A model generated the notes under the pieces. That model was given only the letters and a program-made list of their open reading frames with translations. It made no database searches and had not been told where the DNA came from. A stretch of 64,000 bases of DNA from Paenibacillus sp. FSL R5-0341. GTDB lineage: Bacteria; Bacillota; Bacilli; Paenibacillales; Paenibacillaceae. Every line of letters begins with the position of its first letter. Within the stretch, counting starts at the first letter, position 1. Positions 1 to 8,872 of this stretch are shown here, piece after piece. The position numbers and the translations under genes are program-made. The stretch is taken from positions 4,960,001 to 5,024,000 of the forward strand of contig NZ_CP150241.1 in NCBI RefSeq assembly GCF_037975235.1, written 5' to 3'.

Positions 1-863
1 TAGCCTGGTACAATCCGTTCAAAAGGTCCCTCTTCCACGCTATACGTATGGTTATAGACAACATCAAGTACAACGCGAATGCCATGTCTATGCAACGATT
101 GAACGAGGGATTTGAACTCTCGGATGCGAACTGCCGGATCACGTGGATCTGTCGCATACGAACCTTCGGGAACGTTATAATGCTGAGGATCATATCCCCA
201 GTTGTATGGTGCTCTGACATTTGAGCCCACATCCGCCGTAGCGAGTTCGTTGACCGTCTGATAATCCGCTACAGGCATAAGATGCACATGAGTGACGCCC
301 AGTTCGGCAAGATGATCTATCCCAATACTATAGCCCGCTCTATCGGTGAGTCCGGATGCCGTGAATGCCAAATATTTTCCCTTATACGGAATGTCTGCAT
401 GTGGGTCCGAGGAAAAATCACGGACATGTAACTCATATAACACAGCATCGACAGGACGCAGAAACGCAGGTTTGACATCCAGATCCCAATCGAATGGATT
501 GGTGGTCTCAGGATCGATAATGGCTGTTCGTTGCCCATTAGCTGTTACCGCTCTGGCATACGGATCAGCAACCACTTCAATCCGCTGATCATCATGGATG
601 ATTCGGTACATATAAAAATGTCCTGCCCAATCGCCGTTAAGCTCCAGACTCCATATTCCATCCGCATCGCGCGTCAGAACATGTTCCTGCCCACCTTCAT
701 GATCTTGTACTTTGCCACTATCGCTGTAATGACCTTCATCCTCAAAAACCAATATATAAACCTGTTGTGCCGTAGGTGCCCACAATTTAAAAGTACTTGC
801 TGCACGAGTATATGTTAAGCCAAGATCGTTGCCATCGTAACGAAAAGAAGTCCATTCCGGCAT
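1..863 (-). CDS. pulA: Type I pullulanase, 3' part beyond the window
   Basis: Debranching enzyme that hydrolyses alpha-1,6 bonds in pullulan or glycogen-derived dextrins. About 287 N-terminal residues are visible. A CBM48-like beta domain comes first, then the type I signature YNWGYDPQHYNVPEGSY and GH13 region I (DVVYNH) close to the edge; the catalytic Asp/Glu regions lie off the window. No signal peptide, so probably cytoplasmic. The ATG at 863 (MPEWTSFRYDG) is preferred over the in-frame ATG at 887. It has a GGCGGTGGG stretch upstream, and the 887 codon would sit only about 12 nt after the predicted transcription start. It is a paralogue of the complete pullulanase at 1345-3393. Possible alternatives are other GH13 debranching enzymes, but the signature is specific. 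Confidence 0.9.
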   Translation of the reverse strand, partial: MPEWTSFRYDGNDLGLTYTRAASTFKLWAPTAQQVYILVFEDEGHYSDSGKVQDHEGGQEHVLTRDADGIWSLELNGDWAGHFYMYRIIHDDQRIEVVADPYARAVTANGQRTAIIDPETTNPFDWDLDVKPAFLRPVDAVLYELHVRDFSSDPHADIPYKGKYLAFTASGLTDRAGYSIGIDHLAELGVTHVHLMPVADYQTVNELATADVGSNVRAPYNWGYDPQHYNVPEGSYATDPRDPAVRIREFKSLVQSLHRHGIRVVLDVVYNHTYSVEEGPFERIVPG

Positions 864-905
864 CGTTCCCACCGCCTTTATATCCATTAATTTCGTGTTG
901 TCCCG

Positions 906-934
906 ATGTTACGGAGTGGGACGTTGTTTGTCAA
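906..934 (-). promoter_or_regulatory. SigA-type promoter of the first pullulanase
   Basis: On the minus strand TTGACA (934-929), a 17-nt spacer and TAACAT (911-906) match a housekeeping promoter. The start would be near 899, giving a leader of about 36 nt before the ATG at 863. Confidence 0.6.
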
Positions 935-976
935 CCCGGGGTTGTCTGTACTAACATATCGGTTCAAATCGAGTAT

Positions 977-1162
977 TCAATTAGCAATCGCTTTCAAAAT
1001 ATAGATATGTAAACAAGCGCCATAGATTGACAGCATTTGTACCTGTCCCGACAAAAAAAGTTCGAAATATATAAGAATAATTGCAGATTGAACGTGCTTT
1101 GAACGAAAACTATACTTACGCTCGGTATTAATCTGGCGAATTTTAGTATAGTTTTCAAGCAT
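977..1162 (-). CDS. Small ORF with strong RBS, 61 aa, unknown
   Basis: The product begins MLENYTKIRQINTERK and is not recognised. Support for translation is an excellent Shine-Dalgarno (CAGGAGG at 1177-1171, 8 nt before the ATG) and a TetR-type palindrome just upstream. Against it, the protein has no clear domain and a low-quality composition, and its 3' end overlaps a cre site. It could be a degenerate 5' remnant of a lost gene, a leader ORF for the downstream pullulanase, or a real small protein. A weak hydrophobic stretch occurs near residues 27-37. Confidence 0.35.
   Translation of the reverse strand: MLENYTKIRQINTERKYSFRSKHVQSAIILIYFELFLSGQVQMLSIYGACLHIYILKAIAN
983..997 (-). promoter_or_regulatory. 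Candidate CcpA site (cre)
   Basis: TTGAAAGCGATTGCT on the minus strand fits the cre consensus WTGNAANCGNWNNCW at every fixed position. It lies about 50 nt upstream of the -35 box of the partial pullulanase, so carbon-catabolite control of that gene is likely. It also falls inside the 3' end of the small ORF 977-1162. Confidence 0.55.
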
Positions 1163-1182
1163 GATGATATCCTCCTGCGGAC

Positions 1183-1197
1183 CAGACCAATGGTCTG
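1183..1197. promoter_or_regulatory. Inverted repeat CAGACC-AAT-GGTCTG, possible TetR-family operator
   Basis: Perfect 6-bp arms with a 3-nt spacer lie directly before the ribosome-binding site of the small ORF. AGACCaNtGGTCT-type boxes are known targets of LmrA/QdoR-like TetR regulators in Bacillus. No TetR gene is seen in the window. Confidence 0.4.
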
Positions 1198-1209
1198 TAA
1201 CTCAACACA

Positions 1210-1241
1210 AAATCCCCCTTTCTCGAAGGAAAGAGGGATTT
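1210..1241 (-). terminator. Rho-independent terminator after pulA (bidirectional)
   Basis: A 13-bp stem (AAATCCCCCTTTC against GAAAGAGGGATTT, one mismatch) is followed by T-rich runs on both strands. It ends the minus-strand gene at 1345. Confidence 0.75.
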
Positions 1242-1344
1242 GTTTTTATGTTGTACTAAATTATCTGTTGGACATCTTGGACGTGCCCTTGTGAGCACTG
1301 TCCTATAGCTGGCACGCTTCATTTCTTGGCAACCAATGTAGCGA

Positions 1345-3393
1345 TCAGGACTTCGAATACATCACCGTTATAGATAAAGCATTCACAGTCACCTGTCCAT
1401 CCTGTACGGTACATATCACCTCGATGCCTGCTTGTCCTTTTTCTACAACCAAATTCCATGTCCCTGTGGGAACAGAGACGGTACGGGGTTCTTTTGCAGC
1501 ATTATAGATGACAACAATGCGTTCCCATGAATCGCTAACGGCCGCGCCTTCCAATTCATAGGCTAGTATACCATTACCTTTTTCTATTTGACGAACATGC
1601 TTCTCGATCTCTTCCCGTGTACGAAGTCGAAAAGCTGGATGCTCTCGCCGAAGACGGATCAGCCCACGATAATAGTCAAACACCGGCTTGAACTGTCGCT
1701 TTTGCTCCCAATGAATGGCATTGACTACGTCCCCACTCTGATGGCTGTTGGCATCCCCATATTTGCTGCGAAGCAGCTCATCTCCAGCCGCGATCAGGGG
1801 GACACCCTGGGAGGTTAGCACGATACCATTGGCAAGCAGACAACGCCTAACCGTCTCATTCTCCAGAATGTGATCCGGATCAATCTGCAGGTAAGGCTTG
1901 GCCTTCTCTACAGCCTCTTCCACACTTTGGCATCCCCGGATACTTCCATCCTCGTTATAGGTGAGGAAATTCAAGGTATCATGGAGTCCTTGTGTACGTG
2001 CGACTTTGTCCCACAGGTTGAGATTATCATGCACCGTTACATAGTTAATGGTTTCGGATGGACCATCCGCAAAATCATCGATTGCTCCCCGTACGCCTGT
2101 CCACAATTCGCCTTCTTTCCCGTCCGCGCCCGTCGCAAATCCCGTACCCGTTCCATCGCTGTCTCCCTTGATCACTCCGCGGAAATTATCGTTAAAAACG
2201 GCGAAACCAGCTCCACGCTGTGCTCCTTTTAGAGTCATATCATCTCCAAGAGGTGAATCCAGTGCACCCCATGGTTCACCATACAACAATATGGATGGGG
2301 CTACTTCGGCGTGTAACTCCGCTGCAAGCTGTTTCATCGTAGTTGTGTCAATCAGGCCCATTAGGTCAAATCGAAAACCATCCACATGATACTCCTCTGC
2401 CCAGTATCGCACCGAATCGATAATGAACTTGCGAACCATGGCGCGTTCGGTAGCCACCTCATTGCCTGTACCTGAACCATTACTGTACGTCCCATCGGCG
2501 TTTTGACGATAGTAGTATCCTGGTACCAGTTTTTCAAATGAACTGCCTGCCGTATCAAACGTATGATTATATACCACATCCATTATGACACCTATTCCCT
2601 TGTTATGAAGGGCAAGCACCATGGACTTGAACTCACGAATTCGTGTCTTCGGATCATCTGCGCGTGAGGCATAGGAACCTTCCGGGACATTGTAATGAAG
2701 TGGATCATATCCCCAGTTATAGTTGGAGGCATCAGACGTATCACCATCCACCCTGGATTCATCCACCGTCGCAAAATCAAATACAGGCAGCAGATGCACG
2801 TGGGTAATCCCCAGTTCAACCAAATGATCAATCCCCAGCGTGTTACCCTTTGAATCGCGCAGACCTGCCTCGGTAAAAGCCAAGTATTTGCCTTTATTCG
2901 TTATGCCAGATGATGAGTGAATGGAGAAATCACGCACATGCAACTCGTATAAGACTGCATCTACAGGACTTATCAATTCCGGGCGAATATCCTCATTCCA
3001 TCCAATAGGATGCGTCTGCTCTAGTTTGACAATTACACCCATTTCTCCGTTCATAGTCACCGCTCGTGCGTATGGATCTACAGCAGTCGTTGTATGTCCA
3101 TCTTCGAAAGTAGGCTTGTACATGTAACGGTAGCTACTTAAATCGCCCTCCAGTTCTAGAAACCAGACGCCTTGTTCTTTCTTTTGCATGGGTAAGACCT
3201 GCTGTTTGCGTTGATTGGGCTCTTCCTCCGGGGTCCCCCCTGTCAAAGGTGGGTAAAGAAGTAGTTCCATCTGAACGGCTAACGGTGACCAGACTTTGAA
3301 GCGACAGGCTTGTGCTTCTAATGTGACACCCAGATCTCTTCCTTCGTATGTATCTTCTGAAATCAACAGTTCCTGCTTATCCTCTTCAATCAT
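1345..3393 (-). CDS. pulA: Type I pullulanase, complete (682 aa)
   Basis: Hydrolyses alpha-1,6 branch points of pullulan, amylopectin or glycogen dextrins. An N-terminal CBM48-like domain spans about residues 15-110, followed by a GH13 barrel. Visible signatures: YNWGYDP..NVPEGSY (225-241), region I DVVYNH (272-277), region II GFRFDLMGL with nucleophile D343, region III YGEPW with acid E373, and region IV VHDN with D456. There is no signal peptide, so it probably acts on internalised maltodextrins or on glycogen. The start is supported by GAGAGGGG upstream. It is a diverged paralogue of the gene at 1-863; each has its own promoter region and this gene has its own terminator. Length is normal for the cytoplasmic Bacillus-type enzyme. 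Confidence 0.93.
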   Translation of the reverse strand: MIEEDKQELLISEDTYEGRDLGVTLEAQACRFKVWSPLAVQMELLLYPPLTGGTPEEEPNQRKQQVLPMQKKEQGVWFLELEGDLSSYRYMYKPTFEDGHTTTAVDPYARAVTMNGEMGVIVKLEQTHPIGWNEDIRPELISPVDAVLYELHVRDFSIHSSSGITNKGKYLAFTEAGLRDSKGNTLGIDHLVELGITHVHLLPVFDFATVDESRVDGDTSDASNYNWGYDPLHYNVPEGSYASRADDPKTRIREFKSMVLALHNKGIGVIMDVVYNHTFDTAGSSFEKLVPGYYYRQNADGTYSNGSGTGNEVATERAMVRKFIIDSVRYWAEEYHVDGFRFDLMGLIDTTTMKQLAAELHAEVAPSILLYGEPWGALDSPLGDDMTLKGAQRGAGFAVFNDNFRGVIKGDSDGTGTGFATGADGKEGELWTGVRGAIDDFADGPSETINYVTVHDNLNLWDKVARTQGLHDTLNFLTYNEDGSIRGCQSVEEAVEKAKPYLQIDPDHILENETVRRCLLANGIVLTSQGVPLIAAGDELLRSKYGDANSHQSGDVVNAIHWEQKRQFKPVFDYYRGLIRLRREHPAFRLRTREEIEKHVRQIEKGNGILAYELEGAAVSDSWERIVVIYNAAKEPRTVSVPTGTWNLVVEKGQAGIEVICTVQDGQVTVNALSITVMYSKS

Positions 3394-3500
3394 ATGTGTG
3401 GTCCCCTCTCGTTGAGAAAATTAATGAATATGGATGGAACAAATGCTCCTTACCCTTTATACCCGTTCTGTTGACCAACCATAATCGAAATTACGCAAAA

Positions 3501-3540
3501 GAAGACAAACGTCATGTGGATTCACATAACGTTTGTCTTC
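3501..3540 (-). terminator. Terminator after the DUF5704 gene
   Basis: A near-perfect hairpin of about 18 bp with a GATT loop, followed on the minus strand by TTTTGCG. Confidence 0.75.
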
Positions 3541-3563
3541 CTTAGGGGTACAACAATGTCTAA

Positions 3564-6500
3564 TTAATGCGGTACTTGGGATTGGAAATCATTACGGCTG
3601 GATTGATCGGCGTGGTACAAAACCACGTCCCCATCTTGCATCGACCAGCTTCTCCCCTGACCATCTACCGGGCTGTTATCGAAACCCTCCATCTGCCATT
3701 GATTCATCAACGGAGCATAAATATATTGCAGGTGTGGTGCATTCGTATTGCCGCTGCGCAAAGTTTCGATATTGAAATTAACCACGATGTAACCGTCCCT
3801 CAGAAATACCATTGCCTTCTCATCCAACTGATTTTGTCTGGCGAGCGATTCGAGATCGGTTCCTTTGGGCACTGCATATACATCCGCTGGTAAGCTATAT
3901 TCCCCATACCAGCGCTGAATCGCTGCATTTGCCCGATCCACATTAACACCAGATGGAATATCTGTTTTGGGGCCAATGAGTGTACGGATCTGTGAAGGAA
4001 GAATCATCCAGTCATAACGGCCTACCCACGTTTTATGATGAGAGGTTTGATCCACAAAACGAACCATATGTTCCGCCATTGTACCCTGATTGCGTTCCTC
4101 CTCTGACAGTTCATAAGTATACTGGTAGCGCGCTGTATCACCTAACTCCGTACCGGGTACATTCCGCAACCGTGAGTTAAGGACAACAAAGCGTTTTTCT
4201 AAATCCTGTGCCGATCCGATACGAATGAGTCGTTCCTGTCCTCGATGATAGTATAAATCCACTTCTTGCCGGGTGGTGCCATCTTTACTCACAAAAGAGA
4301 ACGTCGGTGTAATTCGAATACCATCCTGTTTCCCAAACATATTGCCCTTGGTTTTCAGATCAAACTTAAAATGGTACCCCGTCTTCACCGCTGCATTTCG
4401 GAACCCCTGTACGGGATGACTGCCGGGACGAATAGGCAGGACATAGGGAGCCAAATTACCTCGGAGATCTCCGTCGATACTGTTTCCTCCGGTCCAGTAG
4501 CTCACACCCGTTGGTTCCGGGCTGCCCATCCGCTTGCGGAACACATTCTCCCAGTTGTAATCTGAAATATCGGTGATGTGAAAATCATACAACCGTCCGA
4601 TAACCTCTACAGCAACGGTATCTGCTGCGACATGATGGGTCAGATTTGTGTTCGCATCCTGTTGTTCCGTAAAGTTGGCAGGTGCATTTTCGGCGATATT
4701 ACGGAACTCAATCTTGTAATTCCCTTCATCTACCCACACCGGGAGATAAAAAGGAGTGTCCAACTGATTTACCGGAATATCCACCCATGTCAGGGCCGGG
4801 ATAAACTGACTTCTGGCACCGTTATAGACATCGAATGGGAAACGAACCTGTTTGATCCGAAAATATTTTGCATAATCACGGTTTCCATAACCAGGGTAAC
4901 TTGCTGCATCCAAATGTTGACCTGAGGTGGGTATCCTTACTAGGAATGGGCGCTCTAGAATAAGTGCAGCCCTGGTCGGATCAGGCGTGGTCTTCTGGTT
5001 ATGCGGCTGATCATCTGACACCCAGGCATAGTTTACAACCGGAGTATGTACCGTCACCGAGTTGATACCCAGAATGGGAAACTTCTGATCCTGCCCTCCG
5101 TTAATGTTACCAGGCAGCAGCCCATATGTAATTTCACCCGTGGTCGGCTGATTAGCTTTGTTGATCAATGTATTCTTGATCGTCAGCCGATTCTGGTACA
5201 GAACATCATCTCCAATCATGCCAGGCTGTGGGATCGTTCCAGGTCTTGGAGCTGTTTTCTCCACCGGAGCAGGGTCCATAATCGTCGCTCCATTAAAGGT
5301 TACCTTGTCATTATTGACAGTGTTCTCCCTAACCTCTGCTTCAGCCTTAGATTGAAACAATGATGTTTCATTTGGCGTAGGCGGTTCAGTCGAACCACCC
5401 GGAACCCCTTCGGTGCCAAGATCAATCTCTCGGCATGATGCAGGTTTCACATGATTGGTAACCGCAGGATCCATAGCCGATTGCAAAGTCGGTGGAGTAT
5501 ATGCATTGGGCGTCAGGGTCACGGTATCACCATATCCACCTAGCGCATAGTTAGATACCTTGGCCTCATTTAACTTGTATACCTCCAGGTTATCGATCTG
5601 CCAATAGCTATATGTCCGTGTTACTCGCATAGCCTTGTCACCAGGAACCTCAAGTTCTCTGGGCTCAGGAGGAGTTCCCGGATCCCCCTCACCACTAGAG
5701 GGTCTTCCCGGAATCGTCCAGGTTTTATGATAAACCTTCTTCACATTCACGGTATAAGTCACCGTTCCGGTCATGTTGACCCAACGGTGCTGGAACAGAT
5801 ATCCCTTAGCCAACACATTGGCATAGAGATCTTCTGAAGTTGGAATACCACGGGTGACATCAAACTTCTCAGCTCCCCGGTCATCTGCCTTCAGCACACC
5901 TCGAACAGACGGGTCCATGACCGTTGCTTCAATAACCGTACCTCTACTAGGCGGGCTGATGGTTACAGGGCAAGCGTTCACAGGGTCGCCCCCCGGATCA
6001 CTACCATTACCGCCTTCTCCATTATCCGTGCAGTCCTTCACCTCAAGCACCTGAGTCCCTTGTTCATCCAGGTGCTGAGCAGAATCAAGAAAATGAGCTT
6101 TGATAGTGGTGCTACCCACGATCCCTTTCGTCGTGATTTTTCCATCTGCGCCGATCGTTGCCACAGCCGGATTCGAGCTCTGCCACGTCAATTTGGGATG
6201 AGCCGTCAGTTTATGAACAGAGCGATCCGGTTTGGTTAGAACGGCTTCCGCCTGGAGAGGTGTTGTATTGGCTTTGCAAGCATTCGGCAGGTTCACCACG
6301 AGTCCTGGCTCAGACGTTACGGTAATGGTGGCTGTATCCGAGATAAGGTATGTACCATTGTTCCAGATTGCACGCACAGTGACCGTGCCTGGACTTTCAG
6401 CTTTTAACATCCCTGTTTTCAGTTCAATGCTCGCAATCGTCTCGTCAGAAGAAAACCATTTGATCTCCGCTTCCCTGCGGGATACGTTGATGCCCTCACC

Positions 6501-7250
6501 AAAGGCTGTCGCACCATAACCCTTCGTCTTCACCAAGGCTTCCATCTGCTGAGTTTGACCTATGGTAAGGGTTGAATCTGGGGTTACATCGATTTCTTTT
6601 TCTTCGTGAATCTTACCTTCCCAGAAGATGCTAACAGGGGTGTGGTATACCATCTTATATTTGGGTTTATTGCCTGGCCTAGTCCCATAAGGTTCCCTTT
6701 CAAAGAACTCAAACCCCTTGCCTGTATATGTTCTAAGATCCGCATTTTTTTCACTTGTAACTCTTGGACTACCTATTCCTTCATAACTATTTACCTGCTG
6801 ATATTTTACACCATCAGGGTCGTTCTTTAACTTAATATCAGTTACCATTTCCTTATCAATTCCTATACCTCTATATGGCTTCCAACTTAGTGGCGGCCAT
6901 CTACTCATATCAACATTATCAGGAATTTCTGTTTTTACAGGGTATGCATCATAATCAGTTCCTCCGTTATCCACATCTTTGTGTGTGCCTTGATATTCTG
7001 CCCTAAATTCTCCTGAATCAAGTTGATACCAGTAAACCCCCGGTGTTCCTTGAGTTGGGTTTGCATCGACTGTTACCGCTGGCCCTTTCATGGATTTAGG
7101 ACCATATTGTGCTTCTACGGCATTAGCTTTAGGAGTATCATATGTGCAGTAATAGACTGGTATCATCATAAATATAATTACTAAGACTTTATATAAACTG
7201 TTTAAACAATATAATAGATAACGTTTAATATTAAATTTAAACACCACCAA
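3564..7250 (-). CDS. Secreted DUF5704/Ig-like (Big_2) protein, 1228 aa
   Basis: Large exported protein of unknown function. An N-terminal hydrophobic segment (about residues 10-35) acts as signal or anchor. Around 225-310 and 320-405 there are two bacterial Ig-like units with the typical W-S-D/N-x-x-A-T/S pattern (WFSSDETIASI, WQSSNPAVATI). A long low-homology region of the kind called DUF5704 in Paenibacillus follows. There is no ATG near the 5' end. The best start is TTG at 7250, or the GTG codons just after it, only 5 nt behind the stop of the SLH gene, so translation is probably coupled. The 5' 600 bp are clearly more AT-rich than the rest. A cell-surface or matrix role together with the SLH protein is inference. 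Confidence 0.7.
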   Translation of the reverse strand: MVVFKFNIKRYLLYCLNSLYKVLVIIFMMIPVYYCTYDTPKANAVEAQYGPKSMKGPAVTVDANPTQGTPGVYWYQLDSGEFRAEYQGTHKDVDNGGTDYDAYPVKTEIPDNVDMSRWPPLSWKPYRGIGIDKEMVTDIKLKNDPDGVKYQQVNSYEGIGSPRVTSEKNADLRTYTGKGFEFFEREPYGTRPGNKPKYKMVYHTPVSIFWEGKIHEEKEIDVTPDSTLTIGQTQQMEALVKTKGYGATAFGEGINVSRREAEIKWFSSDETIASIELKTGMLKAESPGTVTVRAIWNNGTYLISDTATITVTSEPGLVVNLPNACKANTTPLQAEAVLTKPDRSVHKLTAHPKLTWQSSNPAVATIGADGKITTKGIVGSTTIKAHFLDSAQHLDEQGTQVLEVKDCTDNGEGGNGSDPGGDPVNACPVTISPPSRGTVIEATVMDPSVRGVLKADDRGAEKFDVTRGIPTSEDLYANVLAKGYLFQHRWVNMTGTVTYTVNVKKVYHKTWTIPGRPSSGEGDPGTPPEPRELEVPGDKAMRVTRTYSYWQIDNLEVYKLNEAKVSNYALGGYGDTVTLTPNAYTPPTLQSAMDPAVTNHVKPASCREIDLGTEGVPGGSTEPPTPNETSLFQSKAEAEVRENTVNNDKVTFNGATIMDPAPVEKTAPRPGTIPQPGMIGDDVLYQNRLTIKNTLINKANQPTTGEITYGLLPGNINGGQDQKFPILGINSVTVHTPVVNYAWVSDDQPHNQKTTPDPTRAALILERPFLVRIPTSGQHLDAASYPGYGNRDYAKYFRIKQVRFPFDVYNGARSQFIPALTWVDIPVNQLDTPFYLPVWVDEGNYKIEFRNIAENAPANFTEQQDANTNLTHHVAADTVAVEVIGRLYDFHITDISDYNWENVFRKRMGSPEPTGVSYWTGGNSIDGDLRGNLAPYVLPIRPGSHPVQGFRNAAVKTGYHFKFDLKTKGNMFGKQDGIRITPTFSFVSKDGTTRQEVDLYYHRGQERLIRIGSAQDLEKRFVVLNSRLRNVPGTELGDTARYQYTYELSEEERNQGTMAEHMVRFVDQTSHHKTWVGRYDWMILPSQIRTLIGPKTDIPSGVNVDRANAAIQRWYGEYSLPADVYAVPKGTDLESLARQNQLDEKAMVFLRDGYIVVNFNIETLRSGNTNAPHLQYIYAPLMNQWQMEGFDNSPVDGQGRSWSMQDGDVVLYHADQSSRNDFQSQVPH

Positions 7251-7255
7251 AAGTT

Positions 7256-8524
7256 CTATTGATAGATTTGAACTTCTTTACCAGCATCATTCTTCAACAT
7301 ATATCCGCCTTTCACAGGATCCAGAGTATGTGATGACCAAAACTTAGTAGGCACTCCTTGCTTCAACATCGCATTTGAATCGTCTGGTAAAGTAATAAAC
7401 CCTTTTTCTTTCAAATAGCTCACATTAAATAATCGTTGAATTGGAATAGCTATATTATCATTCGCTCTAGCAATAGTTAAAAGATTTGACTTATCAAGTT
7501 TTGAAGTAAACATTATCTCAGCGTAGGTGGAGAAGCGACCTCCTTGTGCCCTAGTCAAGTTGTTTGGATCTACAAATAACATGGCGTACATTCCCTTGGG
7601 CTTAACCCCTCGAGTATCCACTACTATAAATCTATGGTACCTTACGACCCCCACATTATTTTTCAACGTGTATTCTGTGTTAACTATATCTCCGAAGTTC
7701 CCCTTGATATATTTGTAATTTGTTATCGTCGTCAGATTCGTACCCGTCGTGCCGACCTCTCTCATCTCATTCAGGTCACTATACTTCCCGGCATCCGTGT
7801 CCTCCACATCCATATAACGCAGCAAAATGGCTGACACTTCTGCACGAGTGGTAGAATCCGCAGGTTTTAATGTGCCATCCTGAAAACCACCGACAATGCC
7901 TGTTCCACGAACGAGGGCAAGATACGGAATTTGTTCGGCACGAATGGTGCCCCGGTTCACTTCCGGTGTGGGAAGCAGCGTATCTTTCGTGTCATTAAAA
8001 GCATCTTGGAAACTCCCCCCGGACTTCATCAGTCCATTGGCAATCCACTTCATCATCTCGTATCGCGTTAGCTCCGCATTCGGATTGAACCCTTTGGCGT
8101 AATCGCCAGCATTAATGAATCCTTGTCCGACCAGCTGGCTAACCGCTGCTTCAGACCAATGACCTTTGAGATCGGCAAAGGGATTCTGCCCCTCTACCTT
8201 CTCCAGTCCAGTCGCACGGGCAAGTATGGTCGCATATTCCCCACGCGTGATTTTGCCATTGGGACGAAATGTTCCATCTTGATAACCAGAGATCAAATTC
8301 TTTTCATAAGCTTTGGCAATCGTCGCTTGGGCCCAGTGGCCTTTAATATCCTTGAACTTGCTAAGGGCCGTGTCACTTGTTCCAGATGCAGCTATCGCTG
8401 TTGAGGTCAGATGTACGGGTCCAACGTTCAATAGAGTTCCTGCCAATACAGCTGTCGTTAACAACCCTACGATCCACACATTCCGTTTTTTCTTCTTCTC
8501 ATGTCCTTCGATCTGCTTCTTCAA
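7256..8524 (-). CDS. S-layer-homology (SLH) domain surface protein
   Basis: Exported protein with a positively charged N-terminus and a hydrophobic signal segment ending near AIAA. Three SLH modules follow (KFKDIKGHWAQATI..GYQDGTFRPNGKITRGE, then two more), within roughly residues 55-245. SLH triplets bind pyruvylated secondary cell-wall polymer, so this is a cell-wall anchored protein. The C-terminal 180 residues match no family I recognise. Start choice: GTG at 8533 sits one base from AGGAG, whereas the in-frame TTG at 8524 has a 10-nt spacing and is preferred. It is first in a two-gene unit with the DUF5704 gene, 5 nt apart, which suggests the two act together on the envelope. Confidence 0.85.
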   Translation of the reverse strand: MKKQIEGHEKKKKRNVWIVGLLTTAVLAGTLLNVGPVHLTSTAIAASGTSDTALSKFKDIKGHWAQATIAKAYEKNLISGYQDGTFRPNGKITRGEYATILARATGLEKVEGQNPFADLKGHWSEAAVSQLVGQGFINAGDYAKGFNPNAELTRYEMMKWIANGLMKSGGSFQDAFNDTKDTLLPTPEVNRGTIRAEQIPYLALVRGTGIVGGFQDGTLKPADSTTRAEVSAILLRYMDVEDTDAGKYSDLNEMREVGTTGTNLTTITNYKYIKGNFGDIVNTEYTLKNNVGVVRYHRFIVVDTRGVKPKGMYAMLFVDPNNLTRAQGGRFSTYAEIMFTSKLDKSNLLTIARANDNIAIPIQRLFNVSYLKEKGFITLPDDSNAMLKQGVPTKFWSSHTLDPVKGGYMLKNDAGKEVQIYQ

Positions 8525-8872
8525 TCTACTCACGCTCCTATGTACCTTAGTATGGGGGTGCTTTGCTTAGTCAACCTAGTTACTTCTCTTCACAACCAAA
8601 ACCTAAATTTGCCATAATAATCAATATTCTACCATGTTGAACTAGGCTTTTGGTATTATTTTTCGTCCATCCCCATCACTTCAAGGCGTGCACCACTCCT
8701 TCCATAGACCTACTTCATTCGCTTAAAAAACAAAAAAAGGCTATGAATCCGCAGATTCATAGCCTTATGCTTTAAGGGTGTGTGGTCTTTCTTATAATAT
8801 TGGAAAATGAACTCACTCATAGAATAAACCATATCATTCCATTTGATCAACCCTTTTTTATTCCATTGAGCT
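8525..8872. other. Intergenic region, no gene
   Basis: It holds the terminator of the downstream-transcribed binding-protein gene (8737-8766) and the AT-rich promoter region of the SLH operon. TTGACT with a weak TACTAA about 16 nt later lies close to the SLH start. No other coding potential was found. Confidence 0.5.
8737..8766 (-). terminator. Terminator after the second binding-protein gene
   Basis: A 13-bp perfect stem (AAGGCTATGAATC with its complement, loop CGCA), followed on the minus strand by TTTTTTTGTTTTTT. Confidence 0.9.

Noticed and set aside
1..3393. One pullulanase split by frameshift
   Set aside because: Both parts carry a full N-terminal CBM48 domain and the same motifs, so they are two genes.
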